Position numbers and translations under genes: made by a program | NCBI RefSeq assembly: GCF_044466355.1 | Contig: NZ_JBITMQ010000022.1 | Location: forward strand, 51,012-115,011 | Direction: 5' to 3' | DNA: 64,000 nt | Origin: Actinophytocola sp044466355 | Lineage (GTDB): Bacteria > Actinomycetota > Actinomycetes > Mycobacteriales > Pseudonocardiaceae | Notes under the pieces: model-generated | Seen by the model: only the letters and a program-made list of their open reading frames with translations | Database searches by the model: none | Told to the model about the DNA's origin: nothing | Part shown: positions 30,351 through 38,817 of the stretch, in pieces | Position numbering within the stretch: position 1 is the first letter of the stretch | Layout of the letters: every line of letters starts with the position of its first letter

Positions 30351-32777
30351 TCAGATCGGGACTGGAATCCCGTTGACGGTCAACAGACCGACGACGTTGA
30401 CGTTCTCGGCGGTCAGCGTGATGGTGCCGGTCGCGGAGAGGGCCATCCCCGCCCCGCCGTTGATCATCGCCGCGCCCGCGGTGCCCGCGCTCAGGAGTAC
30501 CAGGCCGTTGTCGGCCGACAGGGAGACGCTCGGCATCGGGTTGACCGACGTGCCGGGCACCATCGCCGCGTTGATGCTCACCCCGGCGTTGACCTGGTCG
30601 ACGGTCACCGACACCTCACCGTTCTGGCTGCCCAGCCGGACGGACGAACCGATCGCGGGCGTGCCCAGCCCGGCACCCGCGGCCCCGGCGCCCGTGCTCT
30701 TGCCCGTGCCGCCGGTCGAACTGCCGGTCGTGCTGCCGGTCGAGCCTGTGTCGGCGGAGCCGGACTGGTCCGCGGTGGCGCCCGCCGCCGCGCCCATCGG
30801 CAGCGGCACGTCGTAGAACAGCAACGAGTTGCCAGTGCTCGACACGTAACCCCGGTGGTGCACCTCGCTGACCATCCCCGGTGTCACCACCGATCCCGCC
30901 GCGGAACCACCGCGAGCACCGCCACCGCCACCGATCCCGCTGAGCCCGTCGGCCACCGTGTTGGCGGCGTTGGTGTACATGGCGAGGTTGGCGTCGGCCG
31001 CTTCGCCGTACGCAGCCCCGACGGAACTGGTGTCGACGAGACCGCCGGTCATGAAGCCCGCCGTGCCCGCGACGTTGCCGACCACCGTCTTCGCGAGCCC
31101 GGTGCCCATGGCCATCTGCGCGTTGAACGTGTCCGCGAGGGTGGTGAAGATGTTCGCGTCCTCGTTCAGGATGCTGTCGACGATCCCCGAGACGAACTCG
31201 CCGCCCGCCTGCAACGGCCCCGACGCCGACACGTCCCACTGGGTGAGGTTGTTCATCATGCCGCCGAGCACGTAGGGCCTGCGGACGTCACCGAACTCGA
31301 ACGCCACCAGCACCTCGTCGCCGATCTCGGGCAGGAACATCGCGCCGGTCTTCTGCCCGGCGATGAACTGTATGTTCGGTGCCCAGTCGGTCTCGAAGTC
31401 CGGCGACAGCCACGGCAACGTGACCTTCATCCGGCCCTTGGCGAGCGGGTCGGCGCAGTTGCTGACTACCCCGCACACCACGCCGGACAGCTTGGCGCGG
31501 TCGGTGGCGGGCGCCGCCTTCGACGCGAGCCCGGACACGGTGCGGTCCTGCCTGCCGTGTGCCGAGAAGATCACCCGGTACCCGTACTCGAGGTCGTCGA
31601 ACACGTGCCTGGCGCGGGACACCCGCCACGTGCCACCGAACTCCGCCGGTACGCCGGAGATGTCGAGCACCGCCCCGGGCTGCACGGCCGCGTTGCCCTT
31701 CACCTCGCCTTCCGCCTCGGCGAAGGTGCCGCCTGCCGCGCTCCCGAAGGCCGCGGCCACGGTCGGTCCGGCGGTCGGCATCGACGCCGCGTTCGCGAAC
31801 GGCCGGTCGGCCCGTACGTTCGCCGTGGCGCTCGGCCGCGGGCCGAGATAACCGACCGGCGACCCCAGCATGCCGCCGACCGTGCCCGAGCCACCCCGCC
31901 CACCTCCGGCACCACCGAGTCCACTCGCGACACCGCCCAGATCGCCGGAGACCGCGGCGCCCGCGGCACCGCCGAGACCGGCCGCCGCGCCGCGCGCGGT
32001 GAACCGCTCTCCGAGGGACGACGGCGAGTTCGTGCCTCCGGAAGCCATCCGGACGTTCTCCGCCACCGCCTTGCGGGCCATGGGATCCCAGACGCGCACC
32101 TCGACGTCGGGGGTCAGGTTGCCCGCGGTGATCCGGGGCCGGAAACTGATCAGGTCGTCCGGGTAGGCGATCGCGACGTGTTGTGCCGACGGGACGTCGC
32201 CCGAGGGCCGGAAGTGGAACCGGTCCGCCACCACACCGAACTCGCAGCCGGTCTCCCGTGCGCGTGCGGCGAGGAACTCCCAGTCGGTCTGGCTCACCTG
32301 CGCGAGATAGCCGTGGGTGAACCCACTACACCGCACGTCGCCCACGGTCAGGCCGGCCTCGGTCGCGATCTGGCGCGCGACGTCGGAGTCGGTCACGTTG
32401 ATGAAGCTGCGGCTGCGCTTGGCCCGCTGCAACCGGTGCTCGGCGGTGTAGCCCCGCACGACGGTGCGCAGGGTCATCCCGCGGAGCTGCGCCTCGAGCC
32501 CGGTCACCTCGCCGGTGACCAACGTGAGTGCCGTGCCGGACGGGCCGGCACCGGTGACCGTGATCGCGGAGCCCATCGAGATCCGTGCCTCGCTCAGGCT
32601 CTTGCCGTCCGCGTCGAGGAACGTCAGCTCGAACATGCCCGGCAGGTGCGCGTCGTTGTCCACCACCACCCGTTGCAGTCGGGCCGCGAGGTCGGCGCGC
32701 AGCGGTGTCCCGTCGACCGAGACACTGGGCCGCCCGGTCGCCTCGGTGTTGGCGACGGTCTCTTCGGTGTCGGTCAT
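30351..32777 (-). CDS. VgrG-like spike protein (Pvc8-like)
   Basis: An 808-residue central spike. Residues about 1-235 match phage late control/gp27-like domains (TDWEFLAARARETGCEFGVV). A Gly/Ala-rich linker lies at about 255-310. The gp5 OB fold is at about 430-508 (GRMKVTLPWLSPDFETDWAP, FLPEIGDEVLVAFEFGDVRRPYVLGG). A helical, Ala/Gly-rich insert at about 508-640 separates it from the C-terminal beta-helix-like part (LTLTAENVNVV-type strands, 720-808). ATG 32777 overlaps the LysM gene's stop. No separate PAAR tip gene is seen nearby. Confidence 0.92.
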   Translation of the reverse strand: MTDTEETVANTEATGRPSVSVDGTPLRADLAARLQRVVVDNDAHLPGMFELTFLDADGKSLSEARISMGSAITVTGAGPSGTALTLVTGEVTGLEAQLRGMTLRTVVRGYTAEHRLQRAKRSRSFINVTDSDVARQIATEAGLTVGDVRCSGFTHGYLAQVSQTDWEFLAARARETGCEFGVVADRFHFRPSGDVPSAQHVAIAYPDDLISFRPRITAGNLTPDVEVRVWDPMARKAVAENVRMASGGTNSPSSLGERFTARGAAAGLGGAAGAAVSGDLGGVASGLGGAGGGRGGSGTVGGMLGSPVGYLGPRPSATANVRADRPFANAASMPTAGPTVAAAFGSAAGGTFAEAEGEVKGNAAVQPGAVLDISGVPAEFGGTWRVSRARHVFDDLEYGYRVIFSAHGRQDRTVSGLASKAAPATDRAKLSGVVCGVVSNCADPLAKGRMKVTLPWLSPDFETDWAPNIQFIAGQKTGAMFLPEIGDEVLVAFEFGDVRRPYVLGGMMNNLTQWDVSASGPLQAGGEFVSGIVDSILNEDANIFTTLADTFNAQMAMGTGLAKTVVGNVAGTAGFMTGGLVDTSSVGAAYGEAADANLAMYTNAANTVADGLSGIGGGGGARGGSAAGSVVTPGMVSEVHHRGYVSSTGNSLLFYDVPLPMGAAAGATADQSGSADTGSTGSTTGSSTGGTGKSTGAGAAGAGLGTPAIGSSVRLGSQNGEVSVTVDQVNAGVSINAAMVPGTSVNPMPSVSLSADNGLVLLSAGTAGAAMINGGAGMALSATGTITLTAENVNVVGLLTVNGIPVPI

Positions 32778-33625
32778 CGCGTCTCCTGTATGTCGCCTGC
32801 GGGCGGGATCGCCAGCCGCCTGCCGGGCCGCACCCGCAGGGGGTCGTCGATGCGGTTCGCCTCGGTGACCGCGCGCCACGCGTTGGGGCTGCCGTAGGCG
32901 CGGGTTGCGATCTGCACGACGTTCTCGCCCTGGGTCACCACGTGACGGGTGCGCCCCGGCACGCCGCCGGAGGTCGGGTTGGTCCTCGGCTTGCCGACGA
33001 CGTACTCGACCAGGTCGACCTCGACCGTGGCCCAGACCGGGATGCCGTAGTCGTCGAACCTCTTGTACTTGACCGACACGTACTCGAGCGTCACCGGCAG
33101 GTTGCGCCCCGCCGGACCGGACAGCCCCCAGCTGAACAGCAGGACCGGCAGACGGAAGAACACCGGCGTCGAACCGGTCACCTCCGGTCCTTTCGTTTCG
33201 GGCGGCGCGTCGCCGCCCGAAACCGCGTTCGCCGTCTTGCTCGCGATGGCCTCGTCCGCGAACGACTTGATGGCGGCCGCCGCCGAGTACGACCCGAGGT
33301 GGTACGCCGCCACGGCGTCGATCGGGGCGGGGGTGGCCCAGCCGATGAGTCTGTCCACAGAGGACTTGGTGAGGACGCCGAACAGGTGCGCGTTGGTCAG
33401 CTTCCACCGGATGTTGCTGGTGCCCTTGAGTGCGTCCTCGAAGCTGTGTTTGACCACTCCCCGTTTGCCCTCGGTGGTGTTCCGCTTCTGCACGCTCACC
33501 GACTCGGGGTTGAGCCCGAACACCACCGGGAGCCCGCCGGACTCGGCCGTGAGGGTCGCCTTCGCGTTGCCCGTGACCAGGCCCGCGGCGTTGGTGAGGT
33601 TGGAGACGGTGCGTCCGGAGACCAT
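32774..33625 (-). CDS. LysM-domain tail protein (Pvc7-like)
   Basis: A 283-residue protein with an N-terminal CIS-type domain (VVFGLNPESVSVQKRN; EYVSVKYKRFDDYGIPVWATV) and a C-terminal LysM at about 230-275 (RHVVTQGENVVQIATRAYGS; NRIDDPLRVRPGRRLAIPP). In PVC/Afp particles the LysM protein joins the spike hub and tube. The stop is one base upstream of its neighbour's on the 5' side, and it is coupled to the spike gene on the 3' side. Confidence 0.88.
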   Translation of the reverse strand: MVSGRTVSNLTNAAGLVTGNAKATLTAESGGLPVVFGLNPESVSVQKRNTTEGKRGVVKHSFEDALKGTSNIRWKLTNAHLFGVLTKSSVDRLIGWATPAPIDAVAAYHLGSYSAAAAIKSFADEAIASKTANAVSGGDAPPETKGPEVTGSTPVFFRLPVLLFSWGLSGPAGRNLPVTLEYVSVKYKRFDDYGIPVWATVEVDLVEYVVGKPRTNPTSGGVPGRTRHVVTQGENVVQIATRAYGSPNAWRAVTEANRIDDPLRVRPGRRLAIPPAGDIQETR

Positions 33626-33626
33626 G

Positions 33627-34097
33627 TCACAGAAACCCTTCGTGCACGAGCTCGAGCGTCTCGGTCGCCACCTTCGCCTTGTCCGCGTCCAGGGAAGGAC
33701 CCGTCAGGCCGGAGGGGTAGACGTTTCGCAGCTCCCAGGAGGTGACCTCCCGCCACTCCGCGTCGAGGAGGCGGATCGTCGCGTCATCCCCGAGGAACAT
33801 GCCCACCACCATCGGCATGGCGCCCGGCTGACCGAAGGTGGACCACTTGTCCTTCACCCAGTCCCGCACGGCGGTGGACGAGGAGTCGATCACCCGCGTC
33901 AGCTTGACGGGCGTGTACTCGACGTCGGCGAACAGGATCCGCTGGAAGGTGTACTCGCCGTGGTCGTAGAACCGGTGCACCTTCGCCCTGACGTCCAGGC
34001 CCGCGCAGGACGCCCACTCACCGAGGCTGATCCCGCCGACGGACACGCTGAACCGCATGGTCATGCCCATCCCGGGCCGTGTTCCCGTCCGCGTCAC
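33627..34097 (-). CDS. Tube-fold protein (T4 gp19/Hcp-like), copy 3
   Basis: A 156-residue gp19-type protein: MRFSVSVGGISLGEWASCAGL at the N-terminus and DADKAKVATETLELVHEGFL at the end, the usual first and last strands of the tube fold. By position before the LysM gene it matches Pvc5-type tube initiator proteins. The GTG at 34097 is used because GAGAGGAG lies six bases upstream; an internal ATG at 34073 is an alternative. Confidence 0.88.
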   Translation of the reverse strand: MTRTGTRPGMGMTMRFSVSVGGISLGEWASCAGLDVRAKVHRFYDHGEYTFQRILFADVEYTPVKLTRVIDSSSTAVRDWVKDKWSTFGQPGAMPMVVGMFLGDDATIRLLDAEWREVTSWELRNVYPSGLTGPSLDADKAKVATETLELVHEGFL

Positions 34098-34125
34098 ATC
34101 GTGCTCCTCTCTGCCGCGTGCTTCG

Positions 34126-34587
34126 TCAGGCCCGATGCGCCCCGGTCAGAAATCCGTTGTGGACAATGGTGAGCGTCTCCATCGCGACCCGTCCGGTCGT
34201 CGCGTCGAACTCGCTGATCTGCCAGGCCTTGGGGAACATGTCGTGCAGGGTCCACGTCGCCACGGGCAGCCCCGCCGAGGTCAGCATCTCCACCGCGCCT
34301 TCCTCCGGTACGCCGCCGTACGCGTGCACCTCGTCGAGCCACGCCTGGACCGCGGTCGTGCCCGTCGTGTCCGCGGCCCGGCTGAGCTTGACCTCGTCGA
34401 AGCGTGGGATGCCCGCGAACCGGTCGACGTGACCCGAGTCGCCCCTGCGGTACTCGGCCACGTCCCACTTGACCGACAGACCGGACACTTTGGACCACGC
34501 GCCGAGGTCGCGCGAACCCGCGGTCACGGCGAACCGGTGCGCCATCCCGTGCAGCAACGCCCGCCCGTTGGACCCCGCCTCCTGCAT
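34126..34587 (-). CDS. Tube-fold protein (T4 gp19/Hcp-like), copy 2
   Basis: A 153-residue gp19-type protein: HRFAVTAGSRDLGAWSKVSG and the closing strand GRVAMETLTIVHNGFLTG. It is paralogous in fold but distinct in sequence from the other two tube-type proteins in the operon. Such extra copies form the tube layers that adapt the tube to the baseplate. It lies 13 bases after the DUF4157 gene. Confidence 0.88.
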   Translation of the reverse strand: MQEAGSNGRALLHGMAHRFAVTAGSRDLGAWSKVSGLSVKWDVAEYRRGDSGHVDRFAGIPRFDEVKLSRAADTTGTTAVQAWLDEVHAYGGVPEEGAVEMLTSAGLPVATWTLHDMFPKAWQISEFDATTGRVAMETLTIVHNGFLTGAHRA

Positions 34588-34600
34588 GTGCCTTCTCCTG

Positions 34601-37600
34601 TCAGCCGAAGTCGAGCAGCGTGCCGGACCGTTCGCGGTCGACGACCATGTCGAGCCGGATGCGGCTCATGAGCTCGTGGTGAATGCGCCCGGCCAGTTCC
34701 TCGAAGTCGTCGACGTCGTCGAGGTCGAACCACCGGCGCGGCGGCTCGTCGGCGTAGAGGTCCGCGATCGCGTCGGCGAGCTTCGCGACGGTCGCCTCGT
34801 CGAACTCCCACCCGCTGCCGGACGGTTTCCCGCCACCACCCGCGTCGTCGGCGTCCGGCCTGTCCACTCCGGTGCCACCGTCCCCCGTGCCACCGTCCTC
34901 CGTGCCGCCGTCTTCCGTGCCGCCTTCTCCCGTACCGTCGTCCTCGGCGTCGAGGTCGAACGGGTCCGACCCGAACAGCGACGAGACGTCCAGTACCGGT
35001 TTCCTGTCCATCCCCTCGGGCATGCGGCTCTGCCCGGTGTCCGGGTCGAACTCCGCGAAGATCGTGTGCACGTTCAGGTTCGGCCTGTTGAGTGGTGACT
35101 TGGAGAAGCTCTTCAGCACGTCGTCCACCCGGTACCGCTTGCCACTGCCCTTCGGGTTCTGCGTTTGCTGGTTGGCCGTGCCGACCGGGTGCACCAGGGT
35201 GGGTGGGGATCCACTCGCGCCGTCCGCCACCCAACGCTCGACCTTGACCGCGTCCTGCTCGAGCTGTGTCGCGGCGGCCGACCCCTGGGAGGGGAGCGCC
35301 GACCCGAGCTTGCGTTGCTGTGCGGCGTGGGTGAGTTCGTGCGCCAGCAAGGGCGCGGCCATGGTGCTGTCCAGCGCGCCGACGTCGTCCGGCACGTACA
35401 CCACGTTGTCGTCGGTGTAGCCGCGGACGCCGAGCCGGTGCGACATGGCGGTGACGTCCCGTCCCCGCCGCACCGTCACGTCCGAGACGTCGACCCCGAC
35501 CGCGAGCTCCACCGGACGCACCACCGAGGACGGTGCACGCTCCTCGACGATCCCCGGTCCGTCCGAACCGGACTCATCGTCCGATGGACCGCTCCCCATG
35601 GCGAACTGCGCCCGGCTCGACGGGACGTTCTCGACGCCACCAACCGGTACCGGCCACCGGACGACCGCGTTCGGGAGTCCCGCGGGCACGGTCGCGCCGC
35701 GCCCCGGCGGAGTGACCGCGTTCACCACGGGCTCCGGGTGCGCGCGCTGCCTGGGTTCGCCGGGCCAGTACGGCCGAAGCGGAACGGAGGACCGGCCGTC
35801 GGGCGCCGGTGCGCCACGGCGCGGGTCGACGAGCCGCACGACGTCCGGCAGCCGACCGGGCCGGCCGTGAGTTCCCTCGGCGATCACCACATCTCCCGGC
35901 TGCGTCACAGGGTCGTCGGCAGAGTCACCAGCAGAGTTGTCGGCAGAGTTGTCGGCAGAGTCATCGAAAGGGTTGTCGGCAAGGTTGTCGACAGGGTTGT
36001 CGGCAGGGTCACCGGCAGAGTTGTCGACAGGGTTGTCCGCAGAGTCATCGACAGGGTCACCGGCAGGGTTGTCCGCAGAGTCATCGACAGGGTTGTCGGC
36101 AGGGTTGTCGACAGGGTCACCGGCAGGGTCACCGGCAGAGTCGTCGACAGAGTTGTCGACAGGGTCATCGACAGGGTTGTCGGCGGCACCACCGGCAGGG
36201 TCGTCCGCTACCCCGGCATCCGGCACCATGCCATCCCGTGGCGGCACCATGCCATCCCGTGGCGGCGACGAGCCCGCGTCCTCCGGCTGCCAGTCCTCGG
36301 CCGTGTCCCTCGGGGCCGCGGATCGCGCCTGGTCCCGCGTCACCTCCCGCCGCCGCACGGGCAGCACCTCCTGCGGCGCCGGCTGTCGCGCGTCGCGCCG
36401 CGCGTTGTCGTGAACCACCGGCCGGGCGTCTCGCACCTGCCGCGGAGCCTGTTGCCGGACCTCCCGCCATGCCTGCCGCGGTGTCTCCGCCACAGCCTCC
36501 CGCCGCGCGACCCGCAGGGCTTCCCGCCGCACCGGTGGCGCCTCGTGCACGGTCTCGTGCCGCGCGTCCTCGACGCCCTCCTGCCGCGCCCGCGACGCTT
36601 CCCGCACGACCTCCCGCGCTGTCTCCTGTCCTGCTTCCGGCGGTGCCGTCCGTGGTTGCTCCTCCCCCGCCGTCAGCCGGGGCTCCCGCGGTGCCCCGGC
36701 CCGCGCCACCTCCTGTTCCACCCCCTCCCGAGGAACCTCCGAACGGGCTTCCCCTCCCACCGGTCGCGGCTCCTCCGGTACGTCCGGCCGTCGTTCGTCC
36801 CGTCGCGACGCCGATCGCGGCCCGGGCGGCTCCACCGGCCCCGACTCCACAGCTGCCTCCGCCCGCCCGCTGGACGCCTCCGGCAGCGGCTCGGCATTGC
36901 CTGCCGCTTGGTCCGTCGCCGGACCGGGAGGTTCGTGCTCCCCGGGCAGGTCCGGCTGCTCGGTCTCCTGGACCGCCCGGTCCGCGGCGGACGCGCTCGG
37001 CGGCGGTGTGGTGGATGCCTGCCTGAGGGTCAGCCCCTGGCGCCGGGCCTGCGCGAGCGACGCCCGCCGGGCCGCCGGTGGCCGGGACCCGGGCTCCGGC
37101 ACCGAAACCGGCGGCGCCGGAGCCAACGGGACGTCGGCCGGTCCCGCCGCCACGTGCCCCTCGTCGTCCGCACGCGTGGCGGCGACGTGGGGGCGTGGCT
37201 GCGCCTCGCCGTTGGCCTCCAGGTAGGACCGCGCCAGCAGGCGGTCCTTCTCCGCGTACGCCCGGTGCAGGAACTCTGACGGTGTCCACGGCGTGGCCGG
37301 CGCCGTCGGCGGTGCCGTCCACCGCGGTGCGGCCACGGTGAGCGGGCTTTCCGGGACGTCACCGGACCGGGTGGGCAAGGCTCGCGGACCGGCGTCCGGG
37401 AGCGGGTCCGGCGCCTCGAACCCGTCCGCCGGGCCGCCGCGGCGATGGACCGGCAGCGCGGCCCGGTCACCGTCGCGGACCGCTGGACCGGGCACGGCCG
37501 TGACGAGGCCGAGCACCCTGCCCACCGGGCCGTTTCGGCGTGACAGCACCGGCTCCGGCAGCGTCAGGCGGTCCAGGAGACTGGGGGCGACGGACGGAAT

Positions 37601-37741
37601 CGTCAGCGGTGCGCTACCGGACAGGATCGCGGGCAGCGGCGGCAGCGACCGCCACGCGCCCGCGGGGCGCGCCACGGCGGACGGCGCACCCGTGACGGGG
37701 TCCGCGTCCCGCGCCTGCCGGCGCCACGGCCACCACTTCAT
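34601..37741 (-). CDS. Giant DUF4157-domain protein with tetrapeptide repeat region (CIS operon)
   Basis: A 1046-residue protein, unusually long for a DUF4157 protein. Residues 1-510 are disordered-looking and rich in Pro, Arg, Ala and Glu. About 516-608 is an array of tetrapeptides such as DNPV, DDSA and DNPA. A DUF4157 domain with the zincin-like LLAHELTHAAQQRK lies at about 735-810, and a Gly/Asp-rich acidic tail ends with a helix near the C-terminus. DUF4157 is the domain most closely linked with eCIS loci. ATG 37741 has GAGGAG upstream. It lies between the small tail-assembly genes and the second tube gene, where a tape measure would be expected, and the operon has no other tape-measure candidate. 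Confidence 0.8.
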   Translation of the reverse strand: MKWWPWRRQARDADPVTGAPSAVARPAGAWRSLPPLPAILSGSAPLTIPSVAPSLLDRLTLPEPVLSRRNGPVGRVLGLVTAVPGPAVRDGDRAALPVHRRGGPADGFEAPDPLPDAGPRALPTRSGDVPESPLTVAAPRWTAPPTAPATPWTPSEFLHRAYAEKDRLLARSYLEANGEAQPRPHVAATRADDEGHVAAGPADVPLAPAPPVSVPEPGSRPPAARRASLAQARRQGLTLRQASTTPPPSASAADRAVQETEQPDLPGEHEPPGPATDQAAGNAEPLPEASSGRAEAAVESGPVEPPGPRSASRRDERRPDVPEEPRPVGGEARSEVPREGVEQEVARAGAPREPRLTAGEEQPRTAPPEAGQETAREVVREASRARQEGVEDARHETVHEAPPVRREALRVARREAVAETPRQAWREVRQQAPRQVRDARPVVHDNARRDARQPAPQEVLPVRRREVTRDQARSAAPRDTAEDWQPEDAGSSPPRDGMVPPRDGMVPDAGVADDPAGGAADNPVDDPVDNSVDDSAGDPAGDPVDNPADNPVDDSADNPAGDPVDDSADNPVDNSAGDPADNPVDNLADNPFDDSADNSADNSAGDSADDPVTQPGDVVIAEGTHGRPGRLPDVVRLVDPRRGAPAPDGRSSVPLRPYWPGEPRQRAHPEPVVNAVTPPGRGATVPAGLPNAVVRWPVPVGGVENVPSSRAQFAMGSGPSDDESGSDGPGIVEERAPSSVVRPVELAVGVDVSDVTVRRGRDVTAMSHRLGVRGYTDDNVVYVPDDVGALDSTMAAPLLAHELTHAAQQRKLGSALPSQGSAAATQLEQDAVKVERWVADGASGSPPTLVHPVGTANQQTQNPKGSGKRYRVDDVLKSFSKSPLNRPNLNVHTIFAEFDPDTGQSRMPEGMDRKPVLDVSSLFGSDPFDLDAEDDGTGEGGTEDGGTEDGGTGDGGTGVDRPDADDAGGGGKPSGSGWEFDEATVAKLADAIADLYADEPPRRWFDLDDVDDFEELAGRIHHELMSRIRLDMVVDRERSGTLLDFG
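35917..36195. repeat. 12-bp tandem repeat array in the DUF4157 gene
   Basis: Degenerate 12-bp units of the type GTTGTCGACAGG or GTTGTCGGCAGA, interspersed with GTCACCGGCAGG variants, repeat about 23 times. On the coding strand they give four-residue units DNPV, DNSA, DDSA and GDPA, rich in Asp and lacking aromatic residues. The array keeps the reading frame throughout, as expected of selection for the repeat peptide. Confidence 0.9.
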
Positions 37742-37755
37742 CGCGAGCTCCTCTG

Positions 37756-37935
37756 TCAGTACCGCTCCGGCGTCTCGTCCACACGGGCGTTGATGGCGGC
37801 GATCTCCTCGATCACCCGTGCCCTCGTCCGGTGGTCGAGTTCGAGGATCGAGTCGAACGACCAGTGCAGGTAGTAGGCGATGTAGACGATCTCCTCCCAC
37901 AGCCGGTCGGACTCCTCGACCACGGGCCCGGTCAC
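37756..37935 (-). CDS. Small DUF6760-like protein of CIS/tail loci
   Basis: A 59-residue protein starting at GTG 37935 and ending at TGA 37756. The core EESDRLWEEIVYIAYYLHWS, followed by FDSILELDHRTRARVIEEI, is typical of the short DUF6760 proteins that follow the tube gene in actinobacterial CIS loci. Its start overlaps the stop of the preceding gene (GTGA), so it is coupled. It resembles the second member of a phage tail-assembly chaperone pair by position. It is easily missed by gene callers because of its length and GTG start. Confidence 0.75.
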   Translation of the reverse strand: MTGPVVEESDRLWEEIVYIAYYLHWSFDSILELDHRTRARVIEEIAAINARVDETPERY

Positions 37936-38324
37936 GGCGCGGCCTCACCGGCCACGTCGACGAGGAACCGGTGCTCGCACTTGGGGCACGCGACCTCGCC
38001 CTCGGTGTGTCCCAACTGGTTGACGCGCCGGTACAGGTCCTGCAGGAACGCGAGGTCGGAGGCGAACATGTGCTCGACCACGAACCGGTCGACCACCGGC
38101 AGGGAGCCGAGCCGCGTGAGCGTCCGCATGATCAGGTAGATGGTCAGGTACGAAGCGTTCTGCCGGACCAGCGGCTCGGCCTGCGCGGTCAGCTCGTCCT
38201 TCGCCGTCGCGAGCCGCAGCGCGCCGTCCCGGTGCACCCTGCCTTCCTCGTCCACGTAGCCGCGGGGCAGGGTGAAGGGGAACTCGGTGCGCAGCCCCGG
38301 CTGTTCGGTGACGGCGGTGGTCAT
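37932..38324 (-). CDS. Tail-assembly-type protein with zinc-binding Cys pair
   Basis: A 130-residue protein located directly after the tube gene with an ATGA overlap. Recognisable parts are EFPFTLPRGYVDEEGRVHRDG at the N-terminus, helical segments such as LTIYLIMRTLTRLGSLPVVD, and a C-terminal CPKCEHRF half zinc site. Proteins of this pattern are annotated in CIS loci as phage tail assembly proteins. With the 59-residue neighbour it may chaperone the tube or the tape-measure-like protein. Confidence 0.75.
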   Translation of the reverse strand: MTTAVTEQPGLRTEFPFTLPRGYVDEEGRVHRDGALRLATAKDELTAQAEPLVRQNASYLTIYLIMRTLTRLGSLPVVDRFVVEHMFASDLAFLQDLYRRVNQLGHTEGEVACPKCEHRFLVDVAGEAAP

Positions 38325-38788
38325 CGCTGCTTGACGTCGATCTGCTCACAGGTGAGCGTGACCGTCGCGATCGACGGCTTGCTGTCACCCGCGCTCATCG
38401 CCGAGATGTCCAGTTTGGACGGCCAGGCGTTGATCAGGTCGTAGGTCTGCTTGATCACGCCCGCCATGTCCAGCAGCATCAGTGAGCAGCTGCGCCGGGC
38501 GGTCGGCTGCCCGGCCAGCACCTCCTGGTGCCACGTCCACAACGCCAGGTCCTGGTCGACACCGCGCTTGAGCACCACGGTCGCCGGCTTGGTGCGGCCG
38601 AACTGCTTGGACAGCGACACACCGAGCCGGTTGCTCGACAGGTACTCGGCCACCTCCACCTCGGAGGTGATGCCGGACAGCTCGGAGAACGAGATCTCCG
38701 CCATCCGGTCCGCGGTGATCACGAACCGGGCCGCGCTGACGAGGGTGTTGGTGTTGGTGCTCGCGGTCGAGACACGGGGCAACGCCAT
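38321..38788 (-). CDS. Inner tube protein (Hcp/gp19-like, Pvc1-like)
   Basis: A 155-residue tube protein. SAARFVITADRMAEISFSELS with SGITSEVEVAEYL marks the first half and PSIATVTLTCEQIDVKQR the last strand. By its position next to the sheath gene (29-base gap) it is the main tube subunit. No signal peptide is seen, so it is assembled in the cytoplasm. Confidence 0.93.
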   Translation of the reverse strand: MALPRVSTASTNTNTLVSAARFVITADRMAEISFSELSGITSEVEVAEYLSSNRLGVSLSKQFGRTKPATVVLKRGVDQDLALWTWHQEVLAGQPTARRSCSLMLLDMAGVIKQTYDLINAWPSKLDISAMSAGDSKPSIATVTLTCEQIDVKQR

Positions 38789-38817
38789 GGTTCACTCCAA
38801 ACCGTTCTGGGATTTGC

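Noticed and set aside
35905..36200. Short direct repeats resembling a CRISPR array
   Set aside because: The units are 12 bp without unique spacers, keep one reading frame in the DUF4157 gene, and no cas gene is present.
35165..37279. Long plus-strand open frame of about 700 codons
   Set aside because: It is the antisense shadow of the DUF4157 gene and consists of Arg/Val/Gly low-complexity peptide.
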